Shown: piece by piece, positions 44,219-52,476 of the stretch
Layout of the letters: the number at the start of each line of letters is the position of its first letter
Numbering within the stretch: position 1 is the stretch's first letter
Assembly: GCA_902798615.1 (NCBI GenBank)
Contig: CADBXL010000011.1
Location: 62,001-126,000 of the forward strand
Direction of reading: 5' to 3'
Source of the DNA: an uncultured Bacteroidales bacterium
Lineage (GTDB): Bacteria; Bacteroidota; Bacteroidia; Bacteroidales; Bacteroidaceae
DNA: 64,000 nucleotides
The notes under the pieces: model-generated
The model's input: only the letters and a program-made list of their open reading frames with translations
Databases searched by the model: none
What the model was told of the DNA's origin: nothing
Program-made: the position numbers and the translations under genes

Positions 44219-44749
44219 ATGACAAAAAAGGTATTTCTGTTCCTTGCCACTTTGTTCTGCTGCATTGGTATGTTTGCACAGAATGTAGAGGATTCTGGAA
44301 ATGGACTCAAGCGAGGTTTCCGTGGTATAGCCGAATTAGGTTATGAAGTGGCAATAAATGATAATGGCGATAACTCTCCTATTCTCAACCTTTCAGGGGG
44401 CTATCAGTTGAATTCGTATGTATTTCTTGGTGCAGGTATAGGACTCAGACACTACAATGATAACGACAAGACTTCTGTACCTATCTTCTTCAATTTCAGG
44501 TCTGATTTCGTAAATACGAAGGTCAATCCATTTGTTGATGTGAAGTTAGGTCTTTCTCCTTCTTATTCAAGAGGCTTTGGTTCTGTAGGCATGGGATGCA
44601 GGTTCAAGGTTGGAGAGAAACTTGGTTTGTCGGTTTCTGCAGGTTTTGAGGTTCAAGATCTGGAAAATAAAGAGGATCACTCTGAAGATTGTGGCATCTA
44701 TCTTGATTATATGGGTGGCGCATTCATAAAAATGGGGGTTGATTTTTGA
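44219..44749 (+). CDS. Outer-membrane beta-barrel protein
   Basis: 176 residues with signal peptide MTKKVFLFLATLFCCIGMFAQ. Alternating hydrophobic strands (GFRGIAELGYEVAIND, YVFLGAGIGLRHYND, PIFFNFRSDFV, PFVDVKLGLSPSYS) and a terminal aromatic (KMGVDF) fit a small eight-stranded porin-like barrel. Likely role: outer-membrane partner of the preceding exported proteins. No enzyme motif. Confidence 0.75.
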   Translation: MTKKVFLFLATLFCCIGMFAQNVEDSGNGLKRGFRGIAELGYEVAINDNGDNSPILNLSGGYQLNSYVFLGAGIGLRHYNDNDKTSVPIFFNFRSDFVNTKVNPFVDVKLGLSPSYSRGFGSVGMGCRFKVGEKLGLSVSAGFEVQDLENKEDHSEDCGIYLDYMGGAFIKMGVDF

Positions 44750-44757
44750 TTATAAGC

Positions 44758-44925
44758 CCACCCAGGCCCTCCCAAAAGGAGGGATGTAAAGCCTAACCAA
44801 GCCTTCCCAAAGGGAAGGATGTTGGATAGTAATGAAACTTAAATATTAATTATAGAATGGAACCAAGCCTTCTTAACGTTCTAAAGGTATAAAACATCCT
44901 TCCCTTTGGGAAGGCTTGGTTAGGC
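44758..44925. repeat. Palindromic element, type F, with an extra half copy
   Basis: A half copy (GCCCACCCAGGCCCTCCC...GGAGGGATG) at 44758-44790 precedes a full element at 44791-44925. The full element's 33-nt arms (GCCTAACCAAGCCTTCCC and complement) are identical to those at 29828, with a related centre. It ends 7 nt before the methyltransferase ATG. Confidence 0.9.
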
Positions 44926-44932
44926 TTGATAT

Positions 44933-46042
44933 ATGAATTTATTTCCCGACTTAAAGAAAAGGTACACTAAGGACGATATGTCCGCTCGTGAGGCTCAGCG
45001 TTTGGCGGAGTTCATTGCGTGGGGACCTATCGTGTTTGAAGCTTCACGCCTGATGGTGAAGTTCGGCATTCTCGATGCGCTTTGCGATAGTACGGATGGT
45101 ATGACAGAAGATGAGGTCGTAGAGAAGACTGGTTTGTCAAAATATACTGTAAAATGTCTTCTTGAGGCTGCTCTATCCATTGGTACCGTGATTATAGATG
45201 ATGTAACGGATAGGTATTCAATTACCAAGGCAGGATTTTTCTTGCTTAATGATCCGGCAACAAGGGTGAATATCGACTTCAATCATGATGTCAACTATCA
45301 GGGATTATTCAATCTGGAGGAGTCTATGAAAGAAGGTAGGCCTGCAGGTTTGAAGTGGCTGGGAGATTGGCCGACGATTTATGAAGGGCTTTCCTCTCTC
45401 CCTAAGCAAGTGCAAGATAGCTGGTTTGGTTTTGATCATTTCTATAGTGACTCTTCATTCCCTGAGGCCTTGGAAATAGTGTTCAAGAAACACAAGGTAC
45501 GCTCTCTGTATGATGTTGGTGGTAATACTGGTAAGTGGGCGTTGCAATGTGTTGGCTATGACAAGGATGTAGAGGTGACGATTCTCGACCTTCCTCAGCA
45601 GATAGGTATGATGAAGGAGAATACGAAGGGCAAGGAAGGTGCAGAGCGTATCAAGGGCTATGGCATTAATCTGCTTGACAAGAATGCTTTCTTCCCAAAG
45701 AGGGAAGGAGGTCTTGATGCAATCTGGATGAGCCAGTTCCTTGATTGCTTCTCTGAAGAGGAGATTGTCAGTATCCTTACCCGAGCAAAGGCGGTAATGG
45801 ATGCTGATACCCGTATCTTCATTATGGAAACATTGTGGGATAGGCAGAGATTTGAGACCGCAGCCTTCTGTCTGACGATGACAAGTCTGTACTTTACAGC
45901 TATGGCTAATGGTAATAGTAAGATGTATCATTCTGAGGATATGACCCGACTGGTGAATGAGGCAGGTCTTGAAGTTGAGCACATATACGATGGTCTCGGA
46001 CAATGCCATAGTATTATGGTTTGTAAGTTGAGGAAAGAGTAA
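44933..46042 (+). CDS. SAM-dependent O-methyltransferase
   Basis: 369 residues. The N-terminal dimerisation/winged-helix part (ASRLMVKFGILDALCD...LSKYTVKCLLEAAL) is followed by a class I methyltransferase core (YDVGGNTGKWALQ as motif I, TILDLPQQ as motif II). The two-domain layout is that of acetylserotonin/hydroxyindole-type plant-like O-methyltransferases. In aryl polyene/flexirubin-type pathways such enzymes methylate the aromatic head group; the substrate here is inferred from context. Confidence 0.88.
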   Translation: MNLFPDLKKRYTKDDMSAREAQRLAEFIAWGPIVFEASRLMVKFGILDALCDSTDGMTEDEVVEKTGLSKYTVKCLLEAALSIGTVIIDDVTDRYSITKAGFFLLNDPATRVNIDFNHDVNYQGLFNLEESMKEGRPAGLKWLGDWPTIYEGLSSLPKQVQDSWFGFDHFYSDSSFPEALEIVFKKHKVRSLYDVGGNTGKWALQCVGYDKDVEVTILDLPQQIGMMKENTKGKEGAERIKGYGINLLDKNAFFPKREGGLDAIWMSQFLDCFSEEEIVSILTRAKAVMDADTRIFIMETLWDRQRFETAAFCLTMTSLYFTAMANGNSKMYHSEDMTRLVNEAGLEVEHIYDGLGQCHSIMVCKLRKE

Positions 46043-46103
46043 TGTGTAAAGAGTAAAGGGTAAAGAAAATAGTAAATAGTTAAATTGTAAATAGTAAATA
46101 AAA

Positions 46104-46349
46104 ATGACACGTCAAGAAGTAGAAGAGAAAGTAAATAATTTCCTTATTGAGGATTTGGAGATTGATGAAGAAAAGATTGCCCCAGAGGCAGAATTGAAAG
46201 CTGGCCTCGGTATTGACAGTCTTGATTTCGTTGATATCGTTGTAATCGTAGAAAAGAACTTCGGTTTCAAGATTAAGCCAGAGGAAATGGCAGGTGTTCA
46301 GACACTTTCTCAGTTCTATGATTATATTGAGAGTAAGGTAAATGGTTAG
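46104..46349 (+). CDS. Acyl carrier protein 1
   Basis: 81 residues, four-helix acidic protein. The phosphopantetheine Ser is S39 in LGIDSLDFVD. It carries growing chains for the operon's ketosynthases. Preceded by a short AAAGAGTAAAGGGTAAAG/AATAGTAAATAG repeat. Stop codon is part of the inverted repeat that follows. Confidence 0.93.
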   Translation: MTRQEVEEKVNNFLIEDLEIDEEKIAPEAELKAGLGIDSLDFVDIVVIVEKNFGFKIKPEEMAGVQTLSQFYDYIESKVNG

Positions 46350-46430
46350 TGCATAATTCATAATTTATAGTTCATAGTTTGTTGGCGCACGTTAGTTAAC
46401 TATGAATTATGAACTATGCACTATGAACTG
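46349..46430. repeat. Inverted ATAATTCATAATT repeat
   Basis: GTGCATAATTCATAATTTATAGTTCATAG at 46350 is mirrored by CTATGAATTATGAACTATGCAC, around a GTTGGCGCACG centre. It lies between ACP 1 and the acyltransferase and supplies several ATG codons that could be mistaken for starts. Confidence 0.75.
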
Positions 46431-46436
46431 AAAAAA

Positions 46437-47414
46437 ATGAATCCTCAAAATGAACCCATAGCTGAAAAAGGTACTCACTCCCCATGTGGGGGTGAGGGGG
46501 GCACTTCCCTCCCTATGGGGGAGGGCGGAGGGAGAGGCCGTAATTGGGCAGGAACAACCTTCGGTAGTGGAGGTATGCATAGGGCACTTATAGCTGTGAT
46601 GAAGGTCATGGATATAAGATTACTATATGCCTTTGTGTCCATTTTTGTTGTTCCTGTATGTCTGATTCTCAATACTAATGGCAGTCGTAGCGTGGCGTAC
46701 CGCTTTTATAGAAAGCGTTTTGGCTATGGCAGATTGAGGGCTGCATGGAATACCTATGTCAATCATTGTTTGTTCGGTCAGGTGGTTGTAGATAGGTTCG
46801 GTATGTATGCAGGAAAGAAGTTTGAGATAGAAATTGACGGATATGACAGATTCCTTGAACATGCCTCTAAGCCTGAAGGGTTCATTCAGATGAGCGCCCA
46901 TATAGGGAACTATGAAATTGCTGGCTATACCCTTACCGCAGACCCGAAAGTGTTTTATGCCCTTGTGTTTGACGGAGAGAAGGAATCGGTGACAGAGAAC
47001 AGGAACAAGATGTTCGCATCTACCAATATCCGAATGATATCTGTAAAGCCAGATATGAGTCATCTCTTCGAGATAAATGGAGCTCTTCAGAGAGGTGAGA
47101 CTGTTAGTCTGCCGGCTGATAGATTCAATGGTTCTCCACGTTATGTGGAACAGGTTTTCCTAGGAGCAAAGGCACGTTTTCCGCAAGGACCGCATAGTGT
47201 TGCCACGATGAGAGAACTTGATGTCTTGGCGGTCAATGTCATGAAGGAGTCGATGAAGAAATATCATGTCTATGTTACTCCACTCGAATATGACAAGACG
47301 GTCTCTCGTAAGGAACAGATAGACCAGTTATCGAAAGCGTATGTATCGGAACTTGAGAGAATGGTGAGGAAATATCCACATCAATGGTATAATTTCTTTG
47401 AGTTCTGGCAATAA
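46437..47414 (+). CDS. LpxL-like lysophospholipid acyltransferase with an in-frame repeat insert
   Basis: 325 residues from ATG 46437; other ATGs lie in the AT repeat upstream. Residues about 1-35 include SLPMGEGGGRGR, the translation of a type A palindromic arm (46504-46539). The real protein is recognisable from NWAGTTFGSGGMHRALI onward. The acyltransferase motif is SAHIGNYEIAG (H-x4-E), followed by LPADRFNG and FPQGPHSVA. LpxL-family enzymes transfer acyl chains from ACP to a lipid; here it probably builds the polyene lipid. The gene appears functional despite the insertion. Confidence 0.88.
   Translation: MNPQNEPIAEKGTHSPCGGEGGTSLPMGEGGGRGRNWAGTTFGSGGMHRALIAVMKVMDIRLLYAFVSIFVVPVCLILNTNGSRSVAYRFYRKRFGYGRLRAAWNTYVNHCLFGQVVVDRFGMYAGKKFEIEIDGYDRFLEHASKPEGFIQMSAHIGNYEIAGYTLTADPKVFYALVFDGEKESVTENRNKMFASTNIRMISVKPDMSHLFEINGALQRGETVSLPADRFNGSPRYVEQVFLGAKARFPQGPHSVATMRELDVLAVNVMKESMKKYHVYVTPLEYDKTVSRKEQIDQLSKAYVSELERMVRKYPHQWYNFFEFWQ
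46474..46539. repeat. Palindromic elements inside the acyltransferase gene
   Basis: A CTCACTCCCC/GGGGGTGAG hairpin (46474-46496) followed by the type A right arm (46504-46539: TCCCTCCCTATGGGGGAG...GAGAGGCC). Both are translated in frame. Confidence 0.85.
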
Positions 47415-47458
47415 AGGGGCAAAGGGTAAAGGGCAAAGGTCTTAGACAATTATAAAAA

Positions 47459-47899
47459 ATGGTAACAGAGGAATCCCTCAGAAATATAGATATACACGAA
47501 CTGCTACCTCAGCAGGAGCCTTTTGTGATGGTTGGTAAACTCACGGCTTTTGATGAGAAACGTACTGTGACCGAGACTGTTATTAAGGAAGATAACATCT
47601 TTGTTAGCGATGGTGTATTCTCTGCTCCTGGTTTGGTTGAGAATATCGCCCAGACTTGTGCAGCTAGGATAGGATATGTGAATAAGTATATCTTGAAAAA
47701 GGGAATTCAACTCGGTTTTATCGGAGCTATCAGAAACCTTGAGATTGTAGGATGTCCTAAGGTGGGAGATGTGATTACTACCTGTGTCACGGTGATTGAC
47801 GATGTGCTTGGCATGACATTGGCTAATGGTGTAGTGACTTGCAATGGCGAGACATTGGCTACTACAGAAATAAAAATAGCGGTCAAGGAGGCAGAATAA
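47459..47899 (+). CDS. Hotdog-fold dehydratase (ApeP/FabZ-like), atypical active site
   Basis: 146 residues. Hotdog fold of 3-hydroxyacyl-ACP dehydratases; family helix LVENIAQTCAARIGY and strand LGFIGAIRNLEI are clear. The usual LPHRPPFLLVD active-site segment appears as LLPQQEPFVMVGKL, so the catalytic His is replaced by Gln. It may be an ApeP-type subunit that works with the second hotdog protein at 53498. The stop overlaps the thioesterase start (TAATG). Confidence 0.83.
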   Translation: MVTEESLRNIDIHELLPQQEPFVMVGKLTAFDEKRTVTETVIKEDNIFVSDGVFSAPGLVENIAQTCAARIGYVNKYILKKGIQLGFIGAIRNLEIVGCPKVGDVITTCVTVIDDVLGMTLANGVVTCNGETLATTEIKIAVKEAE

Positions 47900-48312
47900 T
47901 GGAACTTATTGCGGAGAAGGAACTTGAGATAAGGTTCAGCGAGGTAGATATCATGAAAGTGGTATGGCACGGATCTTATCCTTTATATCTTGAAGATGCG
48001 CGTGAGGCTTTTGGTGCTCAGTATGGACTGAGTTATCAGAGCTATATCGACAACAATGTGTTTGCGCCTATTGTGGAGATGGATATAAAGTACAAGCGTC
48101 CTGTACTCTATGGTATGAAGCCACATATCAGAATCACTTATCGTCCAAAGCCTTCTGCTAAGATAGTGTTTGATTACGAGATTTTTGACCCGAAAGACGG
48201 TTCGGTATTCCTAACCGCTCGTACTGTGCAGGTATTTATGGATATGAACTATCAGTTAATGTGGGATAACCCTCCTTTCTTCGTTGAGTGGAAGAATAAA
48301 TGGCAACAGTAA
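47899..48312 (+). CDS. 4-hydroxybenzoyl-CoA thioesterase-like protein
   Basis: 137 residues from the ATG at 47899; upstream in-frame codons belong to the dehydratase. Hotdog fold of the 4HBT family: IRFSEVDIMKVVWHGSYPLYLEDARE has the Asp/His pattern near the active site (usual form DxxGHVNNxxY). Such enzymes release fatty or aromatic acids from CoA/ACP. It overlaps the following ketosynthase by 13 nt. Confidence 0.82.
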   Translation: MELIAEKELEIRFSEVDIMKVVWHGSYPLYLEDAREAFGAQYGLSYQSYIDNNVFAPIVEMDIKYKRPVLYGMKPHIRITYRPKPSAKIVFDYEIFDPKDGSVFLTARTVQVFMDMNYQLMWDNPPFFVEWKNKWQQ

Positions 48313-50009
48313 TTTCAGATAATATAACATCCCCTCTTGGACTGACTACCGAACAGACCTATAAGGCTGTATGTCAAGGTAAGTCAGGTTTGTCGCATTA
48401 TCCCTGTGAGAATGGGGAAGGGGGATGGAATGACCTGCCATTTTCCATAGAGGCATCACTTTTCAATAAAGAGCAATGGGATAAGATTATGGTTGACGGA
48501 TTCTCAAAGTTTGAGAGTCTGGTGCTATATTCTGTGAAAGCAGCCATATCAACTCTGATTTTCAATAAGGAACGTGCTATTCTTATCCTAAGTTCAACGA
48601 AAGGAGATATAGAACTGCTGGAAAAAGGCGAAGATATACCTTCTCTTGCCGATGCTGCAAAGAAAGTGAGTATGGCAATAGGTATCGAGAATGATCCTAT
48701 CGTAGTGTGTAATGCCTGTATTTCAGGTGTTTCAGCAATTATACTTGGACAGAGACTTGTGGATTGTGGTAATTATTCGAATGTCATTGTATGTGGTGCT
48801 GATGTTCAGAGTAGGTTCATAGTTTCTGGTTTTCAGGCGTTGAAGGCTTTGTCGGAAGAGCCTTGCAGACCTTTTGATATTGAAAGACTGGGTTTGAATC
48901 TCGGTGAGGCGGCGGCAACTATTGTTCTGTCGAGCGAAATGAACTCTCCAAAAGGATGGAAGGTGGATAAAGGTGCTGTATGTAATGACGCATATCATAT
49001 TAGTGCGCCACATCCGAAAGGACTGGGTGCAGGAATGGCTCTTCGTAAAATGAAGGATGCTGATAATCCGATTTCTGTAATAGGAGTTCATGGCACAGCC
49101 ACGATGTATAATGACCAGATGGAATCTAAGGCCATTGAGATGGCGGAATTGCAGGATGTTCCACTCTCTGCATTGAAAGGATACTTCGGTCACACTATGG
49201 GGGCTGCCGGTGTGCTTGAGACCATTATTATGATGCGAGCACTTGAGGATGACGTGATATTACCTTCAAAGGGTTATGAGACTTGTGGTGTAAGTGGCAA
49301 AGTGAAAATGTCGGACAAGTCCGTGATGGTTCATGGAAATACTTTCGTTAAGATGTTATCCGGCTTTGGAGGTTGTAATGGAGCTGTCCGAGTTTCTGAT
49401 AGATTCCTTCCTATGATTATTGTTAATGATATTCTTGTCAGTCAGACACATTCGGTAAGGATTACTCAGGATGAGATTATTGTCGATGGTAACATACTTG
49501 ATGTAAAGTCTCATGGTAAGGAAATGTTGACGGAGGTATATAAGACGAAGATAGGCGACTATCCAAAATTCTATAAGATGGATATGCTCAGTCGTCTTGC
49601 CTTTATTGCTTCCGAACTGCTTATAGAAGCAGAAGGTCAAAGGTCAAAAGGCAAAAGTCAAAAGGCAAAAGTCGAAAGTCAAAGGGCAGTTGTCCTTTTC
49701 AACCATTCTTCATCTATAATAGCGGATCGTCAGTATGTGAAATCCATAGAAAAAGACGATTTCTTTCCTTCGCCAGCAGCGTTTGTCTATACTCTGCCTA
49801 ATATCACTACGGGTGAGATTGCGCTAAGGAATGGTTATCATGGTGAGACTTCGTTCTATCTACTTGCAGAAAGAAATGAAAAGCTAATGCAGAGGGTGAT
49901 AAAATCTACTTTCATTGATCGTGATATAAAGAGTGTCATTGGAGGTTGGATAGACTGTCCTTCTGAGGACAAGTTTGAATGTGATATCAGAATATATGTT
50001 AAACAGTAA
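48300..50009 (+). CDS. Ketosynthase with C-terminal extension and in-frame repeat peptide
   Basis: 569 residues. Residues about 1-370 form a ketosynthase with the triad C140 (VVCNACISG), H264 (GVHGTATMYND) and H298 (GYFGHTMGAAG). The tail (about 380-569) resembles part of a second thiolase-like half (KMDMLSRLAFIASELL, VLFNHSSSIIADRQY, YTLPNITTGEIALRNGYHGE). Residues about 446-462 (GQRSKGKSQKAKVESQR) are the translation of an AAAAGTCAAAAGGC repeat. Such KS-plus-tail proteins occur in aryl polyene-type clusters. The frame is intact. Confidence 0.85.
   Translation: MATVISDNITSPLGLTTEQTYKAVCQGKSGLSHYPCENGEGGWNDLPFSIEASLFNKEQWDKIMVDGFSKFESLVLYSVKAAISTLIFNKERAILILSSTKGDIELLEKGEDIPSLADAAKKVSMAIGIENDPIVVCNACISGVSAIILGQRLVDCGNYSNVIVCGADVQSRFIVSGFQALKALSEEPCRPFDIERLGLNLGEAAATIVLSSEMNSPKGWKVDKGAVCNDAYHISAPHPKGLGAGMALRKMKDADNPISVIGVHGTATMYNDQMESKAIEMAELQDVPLSALKGYFGHTMGAAGVLETIIMMRALEDDVILPSKGYETCGVSGKVKMSDKSVMVHGNTFVKMLSGFGGCNGAVRVSDRFLPMIIVNDILVSQTHSVRITQDEIIVDGNILDVKSHGKEMLTEVYKTKIGDYPKFYKMDMLSRLAFIASELLIEAEGQRSKGKSQKAKVESQRAVVLFNHSSSIIADRQYVKSIEKDDFFPSPAAFVYTLPNITTGEIALRNGYHGETSFYLLAERNEKLMQRVIKSTFIDRDIKSVIGGWIDCPSEDKFECDIRIYVKQ
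49633..49689. repeat. AAAAGTCAAAAGGC-type repeat inside the ketosynthase
   Basis: GGTCAAAGGTCAAAAGGCAA and AAGTCAAAAGGCAAAAGTCG tandem-like words in frame, adding about 17 residues. Confidence 0.85.
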
Positions 50010-50039
50010 AGCGTAAAGTTGAAAGAATAAAGTATAAAT

Positions 50040-50300
50040 ATGGAAAACTTAATTAATGAACTCAAGGTTCAGATTAAGGAGGCTCTTAATCTTGAAGATC
50101 TATCAGTTGAAGAATTTGACGAAAATGCCCCACTTTTCGGAGATGATGGTATAGGTCTTGATTCTATCGATGCGCTGGAGATAATAGTATTGCTTGAGAA
50201 AAAGTACGGAATACGTCTGGCTAATGCTGCTGAAGGTAAGACCATCTTCAAGAATGTGGCTACTATTGCCGAATACGTAGAAAAGAACCGTAAGAAGTAA
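50040..50300 (+). CDS. Acyl carrier protein 2
   Basis: 86 residues; phosphopantetheine Ser S42 in GIGLDSIDALE. Ends with a basic tail (EKNRKK). Starts 30 nt after the ketosynthase and 3 nt before the KS-CLF gene. A separate ACP for chain elongation from the one at 46104 is typical of polyene-lipid clusters. Confidence 0.94.
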   Translation: MENLINELKVQIKEALNLEDLSVEEFDENAPLFGDDGIGLDSIDALEIIVLLEKKYGIRLANAAEGKTIFKNVATIAEYVEKNRKK

Positions 50301-50302
50301 TT

Positions 50303-52117
50303 ATGAATATCGCAATAACCGGACTGGGAATTATCTGTGCTATAGGTAATGATTGCCAGCAGGTTCTTGACTCCCTTGTGAACAGGAAAACGGGTGTTGG
50401 TATGATGAAATATCTTCAGTCATGCCATACGGAATTACCTGTTGGCGAGGTTAAGCTGTCGGATGATGAACTGAAGACATTGCTTGGCTTGCCAGTTGGG
50501 AGCCTGTATAGCAGAACAACCTTGCTCGGTGCTGTCGCGGTAAAGCAGGCAATGGCTGATGCTGGATTATCAGCCGATATGCTTGTAGGAAAGAAAGTCG
50601 TACTTATTTCCGGTACTACGGTTGGTGGTATGGATGTAACGGAGAGAATTCTTGTTGAAATGCGGGATACCCTTCAAACACCTAACACTCAACAGCAATC
50701 ACCTGTTGACTATGTAAAGCGTCATGATTGTGGAAGTACCACGAATGAGATAGCTCAGATTTGCGGACTTGACTGTGAAGTATGCACTATATCAACGGCT
50801 TGTTCATCTGCTATTAACTCGATAATAGTTGGTTGTGAAATGCTTCGTAGTGGTGAGGCTGATATTGTCATAGCTGGAGGCTCAGAGGCTTTGAGTAAGT
50901 TCCATCTCAATGGATTTAATACGCTTCATATCCTTGATACGGAGGTGTGTCGTCCATTTGATGCTACTCGTGTTGGCCTTAATCTTGGTGAAGGAGCAGG
51001 TTTTGTCGTACTTCAGAAGGAAGATGTCAATGCCAAGGCGTATATTGGAGGATATGGAAATAAGTGTGATGCCTTTCATCAAACGGCCTCTTCCGATGAT
51101 GGTGAAGGTGCTTATCTTGCAATGCGTGAGGCCTTGGAATCTTCTGGCATTGACAAGTCACAGATAGACTATATCAATGCACACGGAACAGGAACTCCGA
51201 ATAACGATCCAAGTGAGAGCGTTGCATTAAAACGTATCTTTGGTAATGATATTCCTTTAGTTTCAAGCACGAAGGGATTTACTGGTCATACCACATCCGC
51301 CTCTGGCAGTATTGAGACCGTGATATGTGTTCTTGCGATGCAGAACAATTTTGTGCCTGTCAGCTTCGGATTCAATCATCCAGATGAGGCTTGTATTCAT
51401 CCATTTGAAGGTGATGACAAGCAGCATAGAATGGATTATGTAATCTGTAACTCGTTTGGTTTTGGAGGCAATGACAGTTCGCTATTGCTTATGAAACATG
51501 ACCGGCCTCTCCCCTCGCCCTCTCCCGTAGAGAGGGAGCCGGAGTGCGAAAGGATGGCCTTTCTTGAGGGAAATTTAGAGAGACTTGACGAATTTATGGT
51601 TGCAGACATAACCATTGATTCCATGGAACAGCTTGCAGACTACAAGGAATACATATCTCCGAAAGAAGGTCGTAGAATGGGTAAACTTATGAAGGCTGCA
51701 ACGTTGACATCTCTTATGGCTCTTCGTGAGGCAGGAATAGAATGCCCAGATGCGATAATCACAGCTACTGCAAATGGAATGCTTGAGACAAGCGAGAAAT
51801 TCCTTGTTGACATGGTGGATAATGGTGAGGAAACTCTGAGTCCTACTCTTTTCATGCAGAGTACGCATAATACTATAGGAAGTGCTATAGCAATACGTAC
51901 TCAGTGTCATGGATATAACATTACATATACCCAGGGTAAAGACTCGATGAAATGGGCACTTCGTGATGCAGAGCGACTGATAAGAATGGGTAAGGCAAAG
52001 ACTGTGCTAGTGGGATGTCATGATGAGTCATCTCCATTGTTCCAGAGTTTCTATGATTATCTTAATCTCTCTGTTCCACAGATATATTCACGTAGTGTGG
52101 TTTTGAAAGCTAAATAA
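50303..52117 (+). CDS. Ketosynthase fused to a chain-length-factor-like half through a repeat-derived linker
   Basis: 604 residues. Residues 1-400 form a complete ketosynthase (C167 in TISTACSSA, His in NAHGTGTPNND, His in FTGHTTSASG, NSFGFGGNDSSLL end). The linker, residues about 401-425, contains RPLPSPSPVEREPECE plus RMAFLEGN; this is the in-frame translation of a palindromic element at 51504-51585. From about 430 (MVADITIDSMEQLADYKEY) the protein resembles a ketosynthase N-terminal half/chain-length factor (PF13723-like), with CPDAIITATANGMLETSEKF and TLFMQSTHNTIGSAIAI. In other clusters these two parts are separate genes, which suggests a fusion by insertion. Confidence 0.85.
   Translation: MNIAITGLGIICAIGNDCQQVLDSLVNRKTGVGMMKYLQSCHTELPVGEVKLSDDELKTLLGLPVGSLYSRTTLLGAVAVKQAMADAGLSADMLVGKKVVLISGTTVGGMDVTERILVEMRDTLQTPNTQQQSPVDYVKRHDCGSTTNEIAQICGLDCEVCTISTACSSAINSIIVGCEMLRSGEADIVIAGGSEALSKFHLNGFNTLHILDTEVCRPFDATRVGLNLGEGAGFVVLQKEDVNAKAYIGGYGNKCDAFHQTASSDDGEGAYLAMREALESSGIDKSQIDYINAHGTGTPNNDPSESVALKRIFGNDIPLVSSTKGFTGHTTSASGSIETVICVLAMQNNFVPVSFGFNHPDEACIHPFEGDDKQHRMDYVICNSFGFGGNDSSLLLMKHDRPLPSPSPVEREPECERMAFLEGNLERLDEFMVADITIDSMEQLADYKEYISPKEGRRMGKLMKAATLTSLMALREAGIECPDAIITATANGMLETSEKFLVDMVDNGEETLSPTLFMQSTHNTIGSAIAIRTQCHGYNITYTQGKDSMKWALRDAERLIRMGKAKTVLVGCHDESSPLFQSFYDYLNLSVPQIYSRSVVLKAK
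51504..51585. repeat. Palindromic element (type A+D) forming a protein linker
   Basis: The left part GGCCTCTCCCCTCGCCCTC...GGGAGCCGGAG is type A in the reverse direction to 16200. The right part CCTTTCTTGAGGGAAATTTAG is a different arm (type D). The combination also occurs, in opposite orientation, in the AMP ligase at 63466-63548. Confidence 0.88.
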
Positions 52118-52119
52118 AG

Positions 52120-52476
52120 ATGTGGTTGAAGTTATTGCCATTGGCATTGGTACAGAGTGCGTTGCTTGCTATAGGTCAGGTGTTCCTGAAATATGGTTTA
52201 CAACGTATGGTTAGTTTCGGTTGGAACTGGACTTTTTTCAAATCTGCCTTGCTTAACTGGCAATTTGCCATGAGTGGCATAACGATAGGAGCTGCCAGTC
52301 TTTTATGGATGTATATTATCCGACAGTTTCCTTTAAGTCTTGCCTATCCTATGGGATCTTTGAGCTATGTTTTCACGATGCTCTGTGCCATAGCTTTCTT
52401 TCATGAGAATGTTGATATCGTGAAATGGATAGGTTTATTTTTCATAATAACAGGTTGTATATTACTGACAAAATGA
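52120..52476 (+). CDS. Small multidrug-resistance/EamA-type membrane protein
   Basis: 118 residues with four membrane helices (about 4-24, 32-52, 60-78 and 94-116). The QFPLSLAYPMGSLSYV and FHENVDIVKWIGLFFIITGCI segments match the DMT superfamily short (EmrE/ArnE-like) transporters. In this operon it may move the lipid or its precursor across the inner membrane. Stop overlaps the LolA-like start by 4 nt (ATGA). Confidence 0.85.
   Translation: MWLKLLPLALVQSALLAIGQVFLKYGLQRMVSFGWNWTFFKSALLNWQFAMSGITIGAASLLWMYIIRQFPLSLAYPMGSLSYVFTMLCAIAFFHENVDIVKWIGLFFIITGCILLTK

Noticed and set aside
52425-52472. A 16-residue extension of the LolA-like protein
   Set aside because: These codons lie in the end of the transporter gene; the ATG at 52473 gives a proper signal peptide.
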